DNA of 64,000 bases from Aurelia coerulea (GCA_039566865.1 CM076954.1:15028001-15092000), one strand, 5' to 3'; positions 1 to 11,196 are shown, numbered from the stretch's first letter. Notes: generated by a model from the sequence alone, not told the origin. Translations and numbers: made by a program.

Positions 1-148
1 AATTTCGATTGCAAATAAATTATGGACCAGGATCAAAGATCGATTTCTCATTCCCATATACAAACCCCTTGCCAGCTTTTTTTATTCCTAATTTCTGGGT
101 GAAAAAGATGAGTGATTTTACCAAACAAAATTCTTATATCTAAGTAGC

Positions 149-638
149 ATAGGGCTCAAATCTTTCAAATCTTTAAAAAGGTCGGTGTGAAATTCTATTG
201 CTGTTTTCTTTGAATTGGATGGCTTGAAAGGAACTTATGGTACTTTGCTGTAAATCTGCCGTGGAAATTTTTTGATGTCTTGATTTTTTTCAACATGGCG
301 TCAATCTAATTATTTTTTAAAAATTTATGGAATATTTTGAAAAAAATTTAAATCATTGTAAATCCTAAACTAATAGAGGAAACATCATATATCCTTCAAG
401 AAAACCACAGTTTATGAAAGCAAAAATCTGTAGCTTTTCTAGTTTCGGATTTAGAAATTTGATGACGTCATATCCTCAAATTTAACAAATGCCACCATAT
501 TGAAACTAATCAAGATATCAATAAATTGCCACGGCAGATTTACAGCGAAAAACCCCAAGTTCCCTCCAAGCCATTTATTTGAAAGAAACTGCAATAGAAT
601 TTCACCCCAACCTTTTTAAAGATTTGAGCCCAATGTTT
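149..638. mobile_element. MITE-like element with long inverted arms
   Basis: The left arm (about 149-305, starting AGGGCTCAAATCTTT) and the right arm (about 475-635) are inverted copies over roughly 125 nt with scattered mismatches. A shared landmark is TAAATCTGCCGTGG on the left and CCACGGCAGATTTA on the right. There is no coding capacity. A related copy carrying the same ATGACGTCA..ATCCTCAAAT core lies at about 56640-57400. I could not define a target duplication, so the superfamily is open. Confidence 0.75.
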
Positions 639-1489
639 ATCTAAGTTAGCTTCTGACTTTCTGACTAATAATACATTAACATTTTAGTTTTTGAATATCG
701 GTCGCGTACGTTTAATTCCACAGCCCGCCAAACGTGTAAACTCTTTTTGACTCGCCCAGTATTTGACCATATATTTATCAATTCATCCATTTATTCATAT
801 TTCAAGAAGGGATGTCCTTCGATATGCCATTACCTTCGACATGCCGTTAACATGTGAGCGGCCGCCGTGATTCTGCAAGGAAACGGATCAAGCTTCCTCC
901 GCTAAATACTCTCACTTTGATCAATTTCTAATCAATTCATTTTGCATTGAAGCTGAAAGTAGTTGCAAAAGCCGCATTCCCTGTGGGCAACTCCCGTACA
1001 TACGTCGCAGTAAAAACTTTTTATTTGCTCCGATTGTATGAATCGCAATGTTTCATAGCAAGGGCGGAAGACTGTGTGTCCCTGTTTGTACAATGTGCTG
1101 TTGTTCTAAAAATTCAATAAAAGAAACAACGCTAAAGAAAACTACCCTTTCGAAGCAGAGTAGATGTTAGAAAGAAGATCTTCTGCAACTCTGCTCTGAT
1201 TTTGAGATCGTGGTTTTCACAGTTAGGACGGGAAGCGGTGGGTCCCTCTTTTTTGCAATGCTTTCTCCGATATTCAATAGAATGAACAAAGCTAAAGAAA
1301 GCGGCCTTTTTGAACCAGAATCAATGAATCTTCTACACAGAAGATCTTCTACACAGAAGATCTTCCACAACTTTAAGACGACATCTCGCAGCTTGATATA
1401 AATCAAAATAAAATTCTCAATTTACTTTCTTTTACTGCTCAGCACGGGTCACTGGATTCCGATACCGAATTATTTTGCAGCTGGGAAAA
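639..1489. other. Intergenic, no gene seen
   Basis: No coding region with support is present. Around 1150-1390 there is a short imperfect direct repeat containing AGAAGATCTTCTAC/GC copies. The small opposing ORFs in this stretch are shadows of that repeat. Confidence 0.5.
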
Positions 1490-1496
1490 TATAAAA
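1490..1496 (+). promoter_or_regulatory. TATA box of the SLC32-like gene
   Basis: The motif TATAAAA lies about 80 nt before a good splice donor (CTC|GTGAGT at 1569). This places a short non-coding first exon at roughly 1520-1568. The spacing suits a core promoter driving the transporter gene; the transcription start itself is inferred. Confidence 0.5.
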
Positions 1497-1568
1497 TGGC
1501 TCGTTAACTTGAAACCTCGATTCATTTAGCGAAAACTAACAACGCATCTAGCTGCTAAACGTTTTCTC

Positions 1569-1758
1569 GTGAGTATTGAACTGGTATGGACAGTTCTATT
1601 GTTTTGAATCAATTCGCGTAATGAAACCAGTGATTTACTACAAAGTGTTCGTGGTTGCTTTCTGTCGATTATAATTCGAAATATTCTGAAAATTTGGAAT
1701 TGAGCTGTGAATGTGTTTTACGACTGATAACTTGAAACATTGTTCAATTTTATTGTAG
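1569..1758 (+). other. Probable 5'-UTR intron of the SLC32-like gene
   Basis: The donor GTGAGT at 1569 and the acceptor TTTTATTGTAG ending at 1758 bracket 190 nt between the TATA box and the ATG at 1898. No open reading frame is interrupted, so this would be an untranslated-region intron. It is inferred from splice consensus only. Confidence 0.5.
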
Positions 1759-1897
1759 ATTTCTTATCAAAGACATGTTATCAAGGAGCTTGCTACAAAC
1801 AGTATGAAGTGAGAGAAGTGCAGTTTACTGTTGCGTCTGGTATAAGTACACGCTTCTTGGTCTAGATCGCAAACAAACTACCGAAGTACAAGTAAAC

Positions 1898-3217
1898 ATG
1901 GCTGAAAGCTCGCCGCTCTTGAAGCAAGATGAATCAAGTTTAGAACTCAACGACCATTTAACTGATAAGTCTATCGAAAATAAGCACCAAGGCGAAAATT
2001 TATCAGACTTCGAGACGTTCTTTAATATTAGCAATGGAATAATGGGAACCGGTTTGCTAGCGATGGGATTTGTCTTCAGATGCGCTGGACTTTGGGCATT
2101 GCTTATCGTTCCCGTTATTGCAATATCTGGAAATTACACTGGAAAACTGCTTGTGAGATTGCTATACGATGTGGATGAAAATGGAGAACGACATCGTGCG
2201 AGACAGGGATATCTTGACATTGGAGAGGCATTCCTCCCGTATTTTGGTAAATTCTTTATCAACGTTGTGAATATTATTGAGAACTTTGCACATGCAATTT
2301 TGATTTTGTTAATGGCTGGTGGAGTCATGAATGAAGTTATTCCTGCAATTACCGACGATATATGGACGGTCATCTGCGCAGCACCATTGCTGGCTGTTAT
2401 TTTCTTGCAACGGATTCGCTCACTATCGAAAGTTGCGATGGCTACAGTAACCATGGGAACGACACTAGTCATCATAGCGACAGTGTACAGTCTACGTTTT
2501 AGTGATCGATGGGGACGGACAATGGCAACTGCAAAATTATTTGATATAAAGAAATTCACTCTTGCCATTGGAATAACTATAGTTACATACGCGTGCCAGC
2601 CATATTTACCATTTATAGAGAAAGATATGAGAAATAGAGCTAATTTTGACAAGCTTATGAACATATCGTATGCATCAGTGACACTCTTCAAAATGGTGAG
2701 CGGGTTTCTTGTTTATTTGGCCTACGAGAAATTGACACATCCATTGATGACTTTGGATTTACCAACTGGTCCCTTGAGGACCGTTTCATCGTTATTTTTA
2801 CTCATCGTGGCATTGACATTTTTCATCTTTCCAATGTTCACTGTTTTCGATATCGTTGATCAGAATTGGCCTGTTGGTAAAGACGGAAATGGGCCTAGCT
2901 GCAGAATGCGATATTTCGTCAGATCAGTACTTCTTGCGCTGGCCGTTATGATTGCTGTAGTCACACCACATTTTGGTCTTGGAATTGCCCTGGTTGGCAA
3001 TTTCACTGCAACTATATTAATTTTCACAATGCCATGTGCCTGTGATATTAAATTCAACTATCCGAACTTATCCCCCAGAGAACTATTCATTGATATTCTC
3101 ATTCTGGTAATATCAACGGTTTCTGGTATTATAGGAATTGTGTTTTCCTCCATGGAACTTTTTAAATCATTCAGTGATGAAGATTTGAATCCTACTGAAC
3201 CATTAGAGCATTTATGA
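1898..3217 (+). CDS. slc32a1-like: Vesicular amino-acid transporter, SLC32/VIAAT-like
   Basis: This is a 439-residue multi-pass membrane protein of the Aa_trans (APC superfamily) fold, in a single coding exon. The best family fit is SLC32, the H+-coupled vesicular GABA/glycine transporter. Support comes from the N-terminal TM1 block (FFNISNGIMGTGLLAMGF, about residues 41-58) and the family block YTGKLLVRLLYDVDENGE..R.R..Y. About ten to eleven hydrophobic segments follow, together with PYLPFIEKDM in the central helix region. The length is slightly shorter than vertebrate VIAAT because the cytosolic N-terminus is only about 40 residues. That N-terminus carries ESSPLL (residues 3-8), an acidic dileucine-type sorting signal suited to vesicle or lysosome targeting. 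The ATG context (AAACATGG) is good. Substrate is not determinable: cnidarian-type genomes carry several SLC32-like paralogues, and SLC36/SLC38 is the alternative. Confidence 0.85.
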   Translation: MAESSPLLKQDESSLELNDHLTDKSIENKHQGENLSDFETFFNISNGIMGTGLLAMGFVFRCAGLWALLIVPVIAISGNYTGKLLVRLLYDVDENGERHRARQGYLDIGEAFLPYFGKFFINVVNIIENFAHAILILLMAGGVMNEVIPAITDDIWTVICAAPLLAVIFLQRIRSLSKVAMATVTMGTTLVIIATVYSLRFSDRWGRTMATAKLFDIKKFTLAIGITIVTYACQPYLPFIEKDMRNRANFDKLMNISYASVTLFKMVSGFLVYLAYEKLTHPLMTLDLPTGPLRTVSSLFLLIVALTFFIFPMFTVFDIVDQNWPVGKDGNGPSCRMRYFVRSVLLALAVMIAVVTPHFGLGIALVGNFTATILIFTMPCACDIKFNYPNLSPRELFIDILILVISTVSGIIGIVFSSMELFKSFSDEDLNPTEPLEHL

Positions 3218-3985
3218 TTGTAAATTTTAATTTTCCATATAGAATATGACGCAACCCTTGATTTTGTCTTTTGTCATTTCTGCAAAGGGAGATGGTTCTG
3301 TTTCATAGAAATGGAACCATCCCAATACTAATGTCAGTATTGCTTGATTTTCACGAGTTATTGTAACAAAATTGATGATATCGTATCTTTTCAAAATTGT
3401 TGGTTTTGTTTTTGGAAAATGCTTCTTGAAATTTTTTAACAAGAATTTTTATTGTTACTATATTGTTACTATACTATATCGTTACTACATTTTATTGTAG
3501 GGTACTCTTTACCTTAATAAGTAAAAACATGCATGTGCGCTGTGAATTGTCAAAGATTATCATAACAAACATTCGTACTAACGTTCAGAAATATCGGAAT
3601 AGTGTAATGACCGACCACAGCAAAGCAGCCATAGCTTGCGCTCCTGAAAAGGCCAAAGCAGAATTAACAATCTTTCTGTCAATATTTCTGTCAAGTCTGA
3701 TTGATTTTCCGTAAAATTTCAAAAATTTTAGGCTAAAAATCTTAAAACATCGTGTTCTCGTGTCTTCCTTTTTCGTTCCAAGCTGAAGCATCTTCTTTTC
3801 TGAATGTGATCTTACTTATTGACTGCGAAGATGCGAAGGCGCACTGGACGAAAAAGGGCGCGAAAATGAACCACGTGATTTCGAATGACGACAATAATTG
3901 TGGCGACAGCAAATATGGCCTAAATCTCCAGACATTCATCGAGGAAATAATAGAGAAGAAATATGAAATCATCAGGACAATGGAT
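3218..3985. other. Intergenic between transporter and MEI1-like gene
   Basis: This stretch holds the 3' flank of the transporter, with no canonical AATAAA immediately after the stop. An 84-codon ORF (3752-4006) ends in an acidic, lysine-rich segment and could be part of an upstream exon. It has a possible donor CAAG|GTGTCG at 3995, but I could not join it in phase to the next coding exon. Confidence 0.4.
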
Positions 3986-4550
3986 GAGCTCAAGGTGTCG
4001 AATTGATTTAGGAAATCTTCTGATGTGTTTTGCTTCCGAAACATCTTTTACTCAGGCAAAGATTTCAACTGTTTATGCGCTGAAAATGCCTCGCTCGGCC
4101 TATCTTCAAATATGTGCATGAAAGATGGATGGATGGGGAATGACGTCTCGACTTTCTACCGTCTCCAAGAATGAAAGATATCAGATGCCTAGAAGATACT
4201 ATCACTTTAATCGTAGATTTATTTGAAAATTGCAAACCGTGGAATTGATTCAAGAAATCTTCTGTTTGGAGTTGCCTCCACATATTATTTTGAGTGGATC
4301 CTTGAAACGAGTTTATCAGGCTCCGCCAAGCTTTGAATATAGATTTGGAATCTCTTTATTTTTTACCAAGAATGAAAGACGTTAGATACCAAGAAGGTTT
4401 TGTTAGTTAAAGTTTCAAATTCGTAGTAGAAGGACAAGAAGGCTGGACTTGGCTTAACTTATTACTTGAGTGAAGCGATCGTTGCATAAAATGAACATGT
4501 CTCGACCTAGCTTCAAATGTGTCTGGGGAATCTCTTCCCTTTTTACCGAG
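3986..4550 (+). repeat. Degenerate tandem repeats at the 5' end of the MEI1-like gene
   Basis: Three diverged copies of one block are visible: around 4098-4200 (CCTATCTTCAAATATGTG ... CTACCGTCTCCAAGAATGA), 4329-4400 (CCAAGCTTTGAATATAG ... TTTTACCAAGAATGA) and 4505-4550 (CCTAGCTTCAAATGTGTC ... TTTTTACCGAG). A flanking motif, GAAATCTTCTG, occurs twice. The third copy overlaps the presumed start of the coding exon, so the N-terminal codons of the next gene come from repeated DNA. Confidence 0.5.
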
Positions 4551-5907
4551 AAACACTCAACCCACGATGAAGTGTGGTTGCTACAGAACTCAAGCTCAGA
4601 TATTGTTTGCTTTGCATGTGCAGTTGAAACTCTTGAAGACGAAACTTCCTTGAATATCAGAAAAAGAAAAATGGTTTCTGAAATGCTGGATCTATTAACG
4701 ACTGCTAAGTCGATATGGACATTATTTTCACGAAATAATGTTATTCTCCGCCATACGGGGAAAGTGTTGCTTAAACTTTTATCAACAAATGATAAAGAAT
4801 TGTCGGCACTTCTAGTTGACACTCTTGGCGTAATTGTGCAGAAGTCGCGTGATGAAAATGCCTTCAGCCTCTTAGAATCATTAGTAAATGCCCTGAAAGA
4901 AATGAAAGATAACAAAGTGAAAATACCAAATTCATATGTATGTTTGCTTGGAAAAGTATTCCGAAATTCGAGTAGAACAGTGCAAGCATTTGTAAATGAT
5001 TATCAATGGGTTTTGGAGATGATTACAGAAAATATAGACAAAGTTCCAGAAGCTGATTCTATTTCGTATTGGTATGTTTTCACGCAAGTTTATCGCAACG
5101 AAGATGGCAGAAATATCAACATAGGAATAACTAAAGCACTTCTTGGGAAATTCGTGGATGTTATCGCAAAAGCTACATCTAAAGAATTGCAGTTAAATGT
5201 CCTCGCAGTTTTAAAGCATTTCGCAGGGAATGATAATTTTCGATATCTAATTTTCGAATTTGAAGATCAGGAAATTCTGGAATCAAAAAAATCGATTGCA
5301 GAAACGATGAAAAAAATGTTGCTATCGACACATCCAGATGTTCAGATTGGTGCGGTTCAATGTTTGACTGTCCTGTTAGATGTCCGGAAAGACGGAAAAA
5401 CTGAGCAGTTGATCCATTTTGCCGGAATTCTGATAGACAAGGGACTCTGTGAGTTTTTATTCGAGTTGTTAAACTCTTCAAATACAGCACTAGTTTCGTC
5501 CGTTCTGAACTGTCTCTTACGATTTGCCAGTTTTGAAAAGTTCTTCAAAGCTGGGCACCTTATCTATGGATTTGAACCAATTGTTAAAACGCTCGGAAGA
5601 ACGGCAGAACGCAAAGACAAGATTTCGTTGAATTTAGGACTTATGCTGCTCTTAAAGATTTTGGAAGAAAGTGACAAAAATCTGTGTTCAGTTGAAAAGC
5701 AGAGGAATTCTATCATTATTTCTGTAATGAATTTAAGTGAAGTTCAAGAGACGAATGTCCTCAACCATGTTGTTGCTTGTGCTGCAGAGTTTCTCAAGAA
5801 ACTGTCAAATGTAGACATGAAAGTGGTGGAATTCATACAGAAGTTGTTGGAATATTTTGGGAAGACGATTTTCAGCAAAGCAAAGAGCATATCTACCAAG
5901 ACAACAG
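4491..5907 (+). CDS. MEI1-like gene, exon 1 (as modelled)
   Basis: This exon encodes about 472 residues. I chose the ATG at 4491 (AAAATGAACATG). The reading frame extends to 4470 only through a GTG, with TGA immediately before it. The donor ACAACAG|GTGAGT ends the exon after the first base of a codon. The residues are helical throughout, with ARM-like leucine spacing from about residue 55 onward. Confidence 0.65.
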
Positions 5908-8900
5908 GTGAGTAATAAGTCTAATAAGAATACCTTACGTAACAAGGACAGATAATGTTACAATAGAACTCGCTACTTTTTATTGACACCTAGATACAAA
6001 GCAATTGGTGATTGCAGACAAAGGGAATTCCATACTCAGTTGGTTAAGACATAAACAAAAACAAAGCAAGCCGCAAAATTGCCCTGAAACTCGGGTCGCT
6101 AGTACGCTCGTTGTGCATTTCAGAAATGGTTTTAAGAGCAAATATTAGCACATATGGAAAGAAGAAGGATATATCTAAACTTCTGCCTCAGGCATTTTAT
6201 TTATTTTGTGCAGAAGCCATTTGGGAGGGGATTCAATTCTCGTACTTTTTAGGCGTAATTAAAACACTTACTGCTCAGCTTCTGCTTCTATTTTGCGGGT
6301 TACGAAAAAAATAAAATGCCCGAGGCAGAAGTTTAGATATGTATTTCTTCTTTCGATATGTGCTAATATTTGCTCTTTAAAACCATTTCTGAAATGCACA
6401 ACGACCGAGCTAGCGACCCGGGTTTCAGGGCAATTTTTGCGGCTTGCTTTGTTTTTGTTTATGTCTTGACCAACCGATCATGGAATTACCTTTGTCTGCA
6501 ATCACAAATTGCTTTGTATCTAGGTGTCAATGAAAAGTAGCGAGTTCTATTGTAACATTATCTGTCCTTGTTACCTTACGTAGTAACGGGTGGGCCAAAA
6601 AGGTAAACATCAAGGTTAAAATATTTGTGGGAAAAAATGCAAGATTTTGATCTCGATTTTGATAAGATTCGAAATGCCTCAATTACAACATGAAAGACAC
6701 ATTTTGAGCAAAAATTTGTACCCACCTGGGGGGGGGTACTCAGCACATGCACATACGGGGAGGTAAGTCCGATATTTTTGGGTCAGAATATTGCCGAAAG
6801 TGATATTTTTGGGTCCAAGCCATAAATTTAAATTATGCTTTTTGATATTTTTGGGCATCAAATATTGTGAAAATTATATTTCTGGGTTCTTTAGAGGCAA
6901 TCCTGGCCTTAATTTGCATTGTTTCAGGATCTTTTATGTTCGTTTACAGATGTCAAGGTATAAAATGAGCTGATCTTTTTGGGTTGTAATGAAGCTAAAC
7001 TGATATTTTTGGGGTTCCTGAAAATTTCTCGGACTGACCCCTCCGTATGAGTATGTGCCGAGTATCCCCCCTGGGAATTTGTAACAGATCAGCTGTAATA
7101 GACCTTTAAGCTATTCTGAAAAAGAATCTCAATCGAACGATATCTTTATACATTTGAAGAATTTTTGAACGTGCACAATAGTGATAGAAGCTTCAAGGAC
7201 ACTAAATCGAACCTCTTCTAGTATAAAAATGTATAAAAATATTGGTCGATCCAGACTATTTAGATAGAAGAGCTAAAAAATGTATTGCAGATGAATGAGG
7301 TTTCAGAAAATCCTACAGAGAAGAATACTCTTTTAATATTTCGAAGAAAAAATTGAATTATTTTTGCTGCCATGAGACACTGGCAAAAATGTCGTTTGCA
7401 CAGAAATAAATCAATGATTCAAATATTATGTTGGTGGATCACTGTTGATGATTGATATTGTCGTTACGATGCTTTTGATGGCTATCTTTCTTCTAATGAA
7501 TGTCGGCTAATAGAAATGAAAATTTACTGATTTTTACTCAATAGGTACATTTAACAATGTACTTCATGTAGTAATAAATTTCGTCGTTTTCTTGAATTCG
7601 TGAAGTGTTTCAGAAATAATTTTGCTTTGAGGATTACATATTTTCGTCCGCCCTTTATACTGCTTCGAAATCATTGTCGAAAGAGCACATACAAAAAAGG
7701 CAGTTTAAATAGTTGTTACGTGGCTTGAGATGAGCTAAAAGCTAAAGGTGCTTTCCTCTGATTCTACGGAGGTCGGTATTCAATATTTCATGTGAAAAAA
7801 TTACTTCAGGATCATTGCAAGGACAAAAAAGTATGATGTGAAGTTAAGGCTCTTATATTTTGTTGATACGCTGATACGCAGTCGAGATTAAGCAAGCTCA
7901 GATCCGACCACGTATCAAAGTATTAAGAAAATACCGATGCAGCCAATCTCATCTAATTTCTAATTTGAGAAATACTTCAGTTTTTCGTGCGTAAGGCTTG
8001 TTAAAGCATGGTTCACATTAGGTCATTGCTGTCACTGGATTCGCAAGGATCATAACGTAAGACGAACGAGGCACAGGACTCAAGATACTGAATGCTAAAA
8101 GCAAGGACTTTATTTTTGCCATTTACAGTCGTTTGGATCATTTGAGTAACTTTGGGTCGTTATCGTTTTTTGCTCCAACGACTCCAATCACTTCAATTAC
8201 CTAATGAGAATCAGGCTTAACGAAATACAAAGCGTGAAAACATCCCTGGAAGCATGGAGCATTCACAGACTTTTGTTCATTTCAGCTGATCCAGAGGTGC
8301 TAATCTTGCTGAAAAACGGCCTAGACTTTGTTGGTCACAGTTTCAGGCTACTGGTCCATCAAGAGCAGAATGGTCACTTCGAAACAAACGGAGAAACATC
8401 AAATAGCCAACAGTCAAATCTAAAGAACTTGATGCAGCACTTGCACAATGTAGCAGATATCTTCTACATCCCAGCCACTGTAATATTACTGCCTTTCGTA
8501 AAGCTAGCAGAAATCCTGGTATCCTTCTTCGATTTACTTGGTAGCATGCTGAAAGAATCTAGAGATGTCACATTTGCAAAGAAATTATGCGAGTCTTCGT
8601 TTATCAGGCTTGCATCTGAATTGAAGTCAAGATTCATGAAATCTGATAGTCCCAACCCGCATGCCACCAGTATTGACAGCTTCTTAATTGCTTTGTCATG
8701 TAACCTTGAAAATGAGCAATATTCCTCACAACTACAGTGCATTTTGGTAGAAGTTCTCCCACTTCTAAAAGCCCCACCGAGTGAATGGCACTTATATTTT
8801 GGTAGGAAGACATCAAATGTTGAAGATACACGGATGATACAAGGTGTAAGAATCGCCTGCCTGGCACTGTTGTATACTTCGACACGATTTGGCGATGCTA

Positions 8901-11136
8901 TTTGGAAGGATGAGGTTGTCTGTAAATGCATTTGTAGCTGTATTCAAGATGGCTCTATCGTATGTGATTTTCCTGAAGTCACCAAAAGGCATTTGGTTTA
9001 CATGTGGTCACATGCTTCTGAAAGACTTGGGAAAGGAATTACTCTATTTGTGGAGGCAAATATGCAGATTCTATCTGAGCTGGAACAATCTCCAGATATT
9101 AACATGTTTTTCTTCAATGAAAGGTTTGTTGATCTTTATCTTATTTTGTGACGAAAGACTACATTTGCTCCTCAAAGCTACTGCCTCTCTGAGTTATCAG
9201 ATACAGTGATCCTTGTTATTCTCTGTGTATTCGTTTTTCTATGGAGAAGAGCTGGATAATATGTATCTCTTAGTTGTTCTAATCTTCTAATGTTATTACC
9301 ATACTAATCATGTACATTCTCAGACAATAATCTTGGTGACAGCAATATACAATTGGGACCACTCAAGTTTGAAGATTTGTTTTACTTCTACCCGCAGTAC
9401 AAATTGCATGTGAATGCATTTATCTGTGAGAATGATTTGCAACCTTTACGTGTTTCAAAATCATGATTTTTGTCAGTTTCTTTTCATCTGAATTTTGCCC
9501 ACTCGTGGATTTTCAAAAGGTATTACCAAAAATAATGTGAACTCTCCCACTATTTCCCAAACTTGATTTCCTACTTAACTGGGACGAATTTCAGATGCTC
9601 TGAATTTTGAAACTGGTTAATAATTTTTGTACACCAGTTACTTAATTTGGCTAATGTTTTCTTTCCAGATGCTTCATTCGGTGGATCCTGAACAGTCCAT
9701 CACACCAGACTGCAAAGGTCTGGGTTTTAACTGAAACGGTCTCTCGAATGTTGTCCACGAGCCAAGGTACAGCAGAATCTAATGCTGATGAGATCATCAA
9801 CATACTATCATCATACAAGAGCAACTGTGAATTCTACGCTACCTGTATCGATGTAGTGGCTTGTGGTACTCAGAAAGTTGTGCAGAAGTTAGTTGCAGTT
9901 ATTGCTTCATTATTGCAAACAAGTGATAATTCCAACTTTTTGCTGGGAATCAAGGAGATGATCCACAAGATAGTCCTTACAAACGGCACACAGCTCGATC
10001 ATACCAACCTCGCAGGTCTCTTTCAAGTATACAGATACCTTCCTACAAATGTGAATGAGCCAATACTGGATGTTGATCTGAAGTTCGCTAACAGAAGCTG
10101 CAATGTTTATGTGGAGTGCCAAGACCTGGATGTTCGCTTGGCAATCTTAAACTGGCTCAATCAACTTGTCCACATCATGCAGCAAAGCAGCTATCATTCA
10201 CAACTCACTGTTGTGTATAATGAGAACTTCTTGAAGGAAGTTTCTTCCAGTTTGCCAAGAAAGCTTCAATTTCCAGGTCCTTATATCGAGAAAATTTCAG
10301 CTGCGACGTTGGTGTTTACTTCACAACTTGCTAAATCAGTGGCTTCCCAAAACCTTCAAACAGAAACTCTGCCACTTATCATACTCAATAAACAAATTCT
10401 TATCAAGGGATTGCTGTTTACTGATTCGCCATTGATTCAACTCGCATGTTGCCAATTCTGGAACGAATTTTTGCAGCTTGAGCACGGAAAAGTCTACATC
10501 CTTCAACAAGATCAGGAATCCACCGGACCAATGCAGCTTGAACTGAATGACCTACGAACCCTTTTGTTTCAATTTCAGAATCTTTTGCTGGGCCAAGACA
10601 ACGTCATAAAGGAGATATGCATAAAATGTCTTGCAGAGGTATTGAAAGTGTTGCGCAAGAATTATGCAGAGTTTCAAAGCCCGTGGAATGCTTTCCTGCT
10701 TGAACTGCTAACAGAGAGTTTGCAAGTCGCATCAGAACAGGTCCTGCACCTCAAAGCAATGTTAGTATTGCTGGAATCTGACACACCAATACAACAAATG
10801 AGAGCATTTCTGAAATCAGTGACAAGTCTGTTGAAGGAAGATAATATGCATCGGGAAGTTGAATTGCTTCTGTTGAAGCTTACCTTTTTCGTCATCGACA
10901 AATGTCAGTTGGCAGATGAAGAGAAAAGCAATGTCTCAATTTTCTTACATAGATTAGAAGACCGTGCTAAAGGATTCACGTTGGACAAGACACCGACTGT
11001 GGAGAGGGACAGGCCATTGTTTGTTGTAGCTAGCGGTGTTCTGTTCCCGAACGTCTGTGAGAAGGATCCTACCATAACAAGCTATCTATCTAAGATAGAA
11101 GAATATAGGGTCAAATTAAACAACCACTGTTCTTAG
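4491..11136 (+). CDS. Helical-repeat protein, MEI1-like (tentative), 3 exons
   Basis: Joining 4491-5907, 8286-9123 and 9669-11136 gives 3723 nt, i.e. 1240 residues plus a stop. Both junctions are in phase (phase 1, then phase 2) and use good GT-AG sites. The protein is almost wholly alpha-helical and leucine-rich, with ARM/HEAT-like pairs such as KVLLKLLSTNDKELSALLVD. There is no signal peptide and no membrane helix, so it is probably nuclear or cytosolic. Length (vertebrate MEI1 is about 1270 residues), all-helical character and the few large exons suggest meiosis inhibitor protein 1, a factor needed for meiotic double-strand-break formation. This is family-style recognition, not a confirmed match; another ARM-like protein is possible. 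The true N-terminus is uncertain because a stop lies directly upstream in frame and an earlier exon may exist. Confidence 0.6.
5931..6582. mobile_element. 630-bp foldback transposon with 11-bp target duplication
   Basis: The element occupies 5942-6571 and consists almost entirely of two inverted arms of about 270 nt. They begin ACAAGGACAGATAATGTTAC and end GTAACATTATCTGTCCTTGT. It is flanked by a perfect 11-bp direct repeat, TACCTTACGTA (5931-5941 and 6572-6582). Long arms plus a 9-11 bp duplication are typical of Mutator-like elements. No transposase is encoded. A truncated relative is at 53864-54382, and a weaker one at about 29745-29900. Confidence 0.9.
6713..7084. mobile_element. G-tract TIR element with 8-bp target duplication
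   Basis: The element occupies 6721-7076. Its ends are inverted (CCTGGGGGGGGGTACTCAGC on the left; GCCGAGTATCCCCCCTGGG on the right) and flanked by an identical 8-bp repeat, AATTTGTA, at 6713-6720 and 7077-7084. Between the arms is a degenerate short repeat, GATATTTTTGGG(T/G), present about five times. The 8-bp duplication points to hAT-type mobilisation, and it is non-autonomous. Confidence 0.85.
7099..7262. mobile_element. Diverged MITE related to 41837-42270
   Basis: About 165 nt starting ATAGACCTTTAAGCTATTC align, in the opposite orientation, with the right half of the element at 41837-42270. Shared landmarks are GTGCACAATAGTGATAGAAG and TATAAAAATGTATAAAAAT. The distal end is decayed. Confidence 0.6.
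8286..9123 (+). CDS. MEI1-like gene, exon 2
   Basis: The acceptor TTTTGTTCATTTCAG ends at 8285. The exon starts at codon position 2, matching the donor at 5907. It codes for about 279 residues of helical sequence, including a conserved-looking stretch (RIACLALLYTSTRFGD) with no identified catalytic motif. The donor is AATGAAAG|GTTTGT after codon position 2. Confidence 0.65.
9124..9668 (+). other. MEI1-like intron 2
   Basis: This is a 545-nt AT-rich intron ending CTAATGTTTTCTTTCCAG. A second acceptor-like site (ACATTCTCAG, about 9325) is present but is not needed to keep the frame. No repeat was recognised. Confidence 0.65.
9669..11136 (+). CDS. MEI1-like gene, exon 3 (C-terminal)
   Basis: The exon starts at codon position 3, matching the donor at 9123. 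It encodes the last 489 residues, again ARM/HEAT-like helices rich in leucine, and ends with TAG. The open frame runs upstream of the first ATG (9748) to the acceptor, so ATG 9748 is internal. No clear polyadenylation signal precedes the mariner-like element at 11199. Confidence 0.65.
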
Positions 11137-11196
11137 GCGAAGAACGAGGCTCGGAGAGATGGACTGACCACACTATAGGAGTTGCTGTGTAGAACA

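Larger units (their letters stand above)
5908..8285 (+). other. MEI1-like intron 1
   Basis: This 2.4-kb intron holds the 630-bp foldback at 5942-6571, the G-tract element at 6721-7076 and a diverged MITE at 7099-7262. Nothing recognisable was seen from about 7300 to 8285. Confidence 0.7.

Noticed and set aside
2134..2691. Long minus-strand ORF opposite the transporter
   Set aside because: It is a shadow of the plus-strand transmembrane coding region, with no start context or domain of its own.
4470..4490. GTG start of the MEI1-like exon
   Set aside because: Animal nuclear genes start at ATG. ATG 4491 has a better context and the GTG directly follows a stop.
6111..6314. 67-codon ORF in the MEI1-like intron
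   Set aside because: It lies across the arm and centre of the 630-bp foldback, and its codons are explained by the inverted repeat.
9322..9345. Extra MEI1-like exon after ACATTCTCAG
   Set aside because: The direct join from 9123 to 9669 is already in phase. No donor was needed, and the sequence after this site has no clear helical-repeat character.
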